Below, one piece after another: positions 63,273 through 64,000 of a DNA stretch of 64,000 bases. Position 1 is the stretch's first letter. Each line of letters begins with the position of its first letter. Position numbers and translations under genes: made by a program. Source of the DNA: Fischerella sp. CENA71 (GTDB lineage: Bacteria > Cyanobacteriota > Cyanobacteriia > Cyanobacteriales > Nostocaceae); the NCBI GenBank assembly GCA_024239075.1, contig JANBVI010000027.1, forward strand, positions 310,001-374,000. Reading direction: 5' to 3'. Under the pieces are notes generated by a model. That model was not told the origin of the DNA and did not search any database. It saw nothing but the letters and a program-made list of their open reading frames with translations.

Positions 63273-64000
63273 ATGAGAAACGCCCAAACTAATCAGTTTG
63301 ACTACGTTAAAATTGGCTTGGCATCGCCCGAACGTATTCGTCAGTGGGGTGAAAGAACACTACCAAATGGTCAAGTCGTTGGTGAAGTTACTAAACCAGA
63401 GACGATTAACTACCGGACTCTGAAACCAGAGATGGATGGCTTGTTCTGCGAGCGCATCTTTGGTCCCGCAAAAGATTGGGAATGTCATTGCGGTAAGTAT
63501 AAGAGAGTACGGCATCGTGGAATTGTTTGTGAACGTTGTGGTGTAGAAGTTACCGAATCGCGAGTACGTCGTCACCGCATGGGTTACATTAAACTCGCCG
63601 CGCCTGTAGCTCATGTTTGGTATCTCAAAGGTATTCCTAGTTATATCTCCATCCTCTTGGATATGCCCCTGCGGGATGTAGAGCAAATTGTTTATTTCAA
63701 TTCCTATGTAGTTCTTAGCCCTGGTAATGCTGAAACCCTAAGTTATAAACAATTACTTAGTGAAGACCAGTGGCTAGAAATTGAAGATCAGATTTACAGC
63801 GAAGATTCTACTTTACAAGGTGTAGAGGTCGGCATTGGTGCAGAGGCATTACTGCGTCTACTTGCTGATATTAACCTCGAACAAGAAGCTGAAAATTTGC
63901 GCGAAGAAATTACCACAGCTAAAGGTCAAAAACGAGCGAAGTTAATTAAGCGTTTGCGTGTAATTGACAACTTTATTGCCACAGGCTCAAAACCAGAATG
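63273..64000 (+). CDS. rpoC1: RNA polymerase gamma (N-terminal beta') subunit, 3' end outside window
   Basis: ATG 63273 opens a frame that runs to the window edge (242 codons shown; the full protein in this group is about 625). The start [22 protein letters not shown] and the zinc finger [20 protein letters not shown] (Cys71, 73, 86, 89) are the N-terminal parts of beta'. In cyanobacteria rpoC is split into rpoC1 and rpoC2, and this is the first half. The ATG at 63273 is set 172 bp after the rpoB stop. Confidence 0.95.
   Translation, partial: MRNAQTNQFDYVKIGLASPERIRQWGERTLPNGQVVGEVTKPETINYRTLKPEMDGLFCERIFGPAKDWECHCGKYKRVRHRGIVCERCGVEVTESRVRRHRMGYIKLAAPVAHVWYLKGIPSYISILLDMPLRDVEQIVYFNSYVVLSPGNAETLSYKQLLSEDQWLEIEDQIYSEDSTLQGVEVGIGAEALLRLLADINLEQEAENLREEITTAKGQKRAKLIKRLRVIDNFIATGSKPE

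Overview
The window comes from a filamentous, heterocyst-forming cyanobacterium of the Nostoc/Anabaena/Calothrix type. The main evidence is a hetC-like and hetP pair, the split RNA polymerase order rpoB-rpoC1, cytochrome c6, many GCGATCGC (HIP1) sites, and dispersed intergenic repeats typical of Nostocales (GGGGATTGGGGA strings, GTCATTTGTC heptamer hairpins, GTAGAGACG palindromes). Species cannot be fixed from the sequence alone.

Positions 1-24,012 (all minus strand) form a surface or exopolysaccharide locus. It holds a Tat-type secreted beta-helix protein cut by the window edge, six glycosyltransferases (one a GT/repeat/methyltransferase-like fusion, one at the 24 kb end), an FkbM methyltransferase, two DegT aminotransferases, an NAD-dependent sugar epimerase, a Gfo/Idh dehydrogenase, two hexapeptide acyltransferases and a Wzm/Wzt-type ABC exporter. 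Two secreted-type proteins of unknown role sit inside it (12.3-16.3 kb). A 2-kb AT-rich gap separates it from a divergent Wzc-like chain-length regulator/BY-kinase at 26 kb. A second large secreted protein follows at 29 kb; it shares its domains with the 13-16 kb protein but in reversed order. An aldo/keto reductase lies next to it and has a decayed partial copy on the other side of the secreted protein.

Positions 33-45 kb carry mostly housekeeping and envelope genes: cytochrome c6, a coiled-coil protein, two small membrane proteins, a 2Fe-2S ferredoxin, a cyclophilin, a YbaB protein, a low-molecular-weight tyrosine phosphatase, a Tat-exported GMC oxidoreductase, the pyruvyl transferase CsaB, tRNA-Thr(CGU), a DUF3493 protein and an SLH-domain/beta-helix surface protein. 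A 113-bp MITE-like element with a 10-bp target duplication lies just before csaB.

Positions 46.9-52.5 kb carry the heterocyst block (minus strand): hetC, a short HlyD-like protein and hetP. Next to it is a GH116 glucosylceramidase-type glycosidase. Dispersed repeats normally seen between genes run in frame through hetC and the GH116 gene, and they also supply the last residues and stop codon of GH116 and the ends of two small genes.

Positions 56-64 kb carry a GFA-family protein, a GIY-YIG protein, a hypothetical protein, and the cyanobacterial order rpsT-tatD-rpoB-rpoC1, with rpoC1 cut by the right edge.

Most promising for follow-up: (a) the C39-peptidase exporter HetC beside a HlyD-like protein that carries a double-glycine-leader-like motif, while HetC has degenerate ATPase signature residues; (b) the two mirror-image secreted N,N-dimethylformamidase-like/DUF4082 proteins flanking the polysaccharide export genes; (c) repeat sequences turned into protein.
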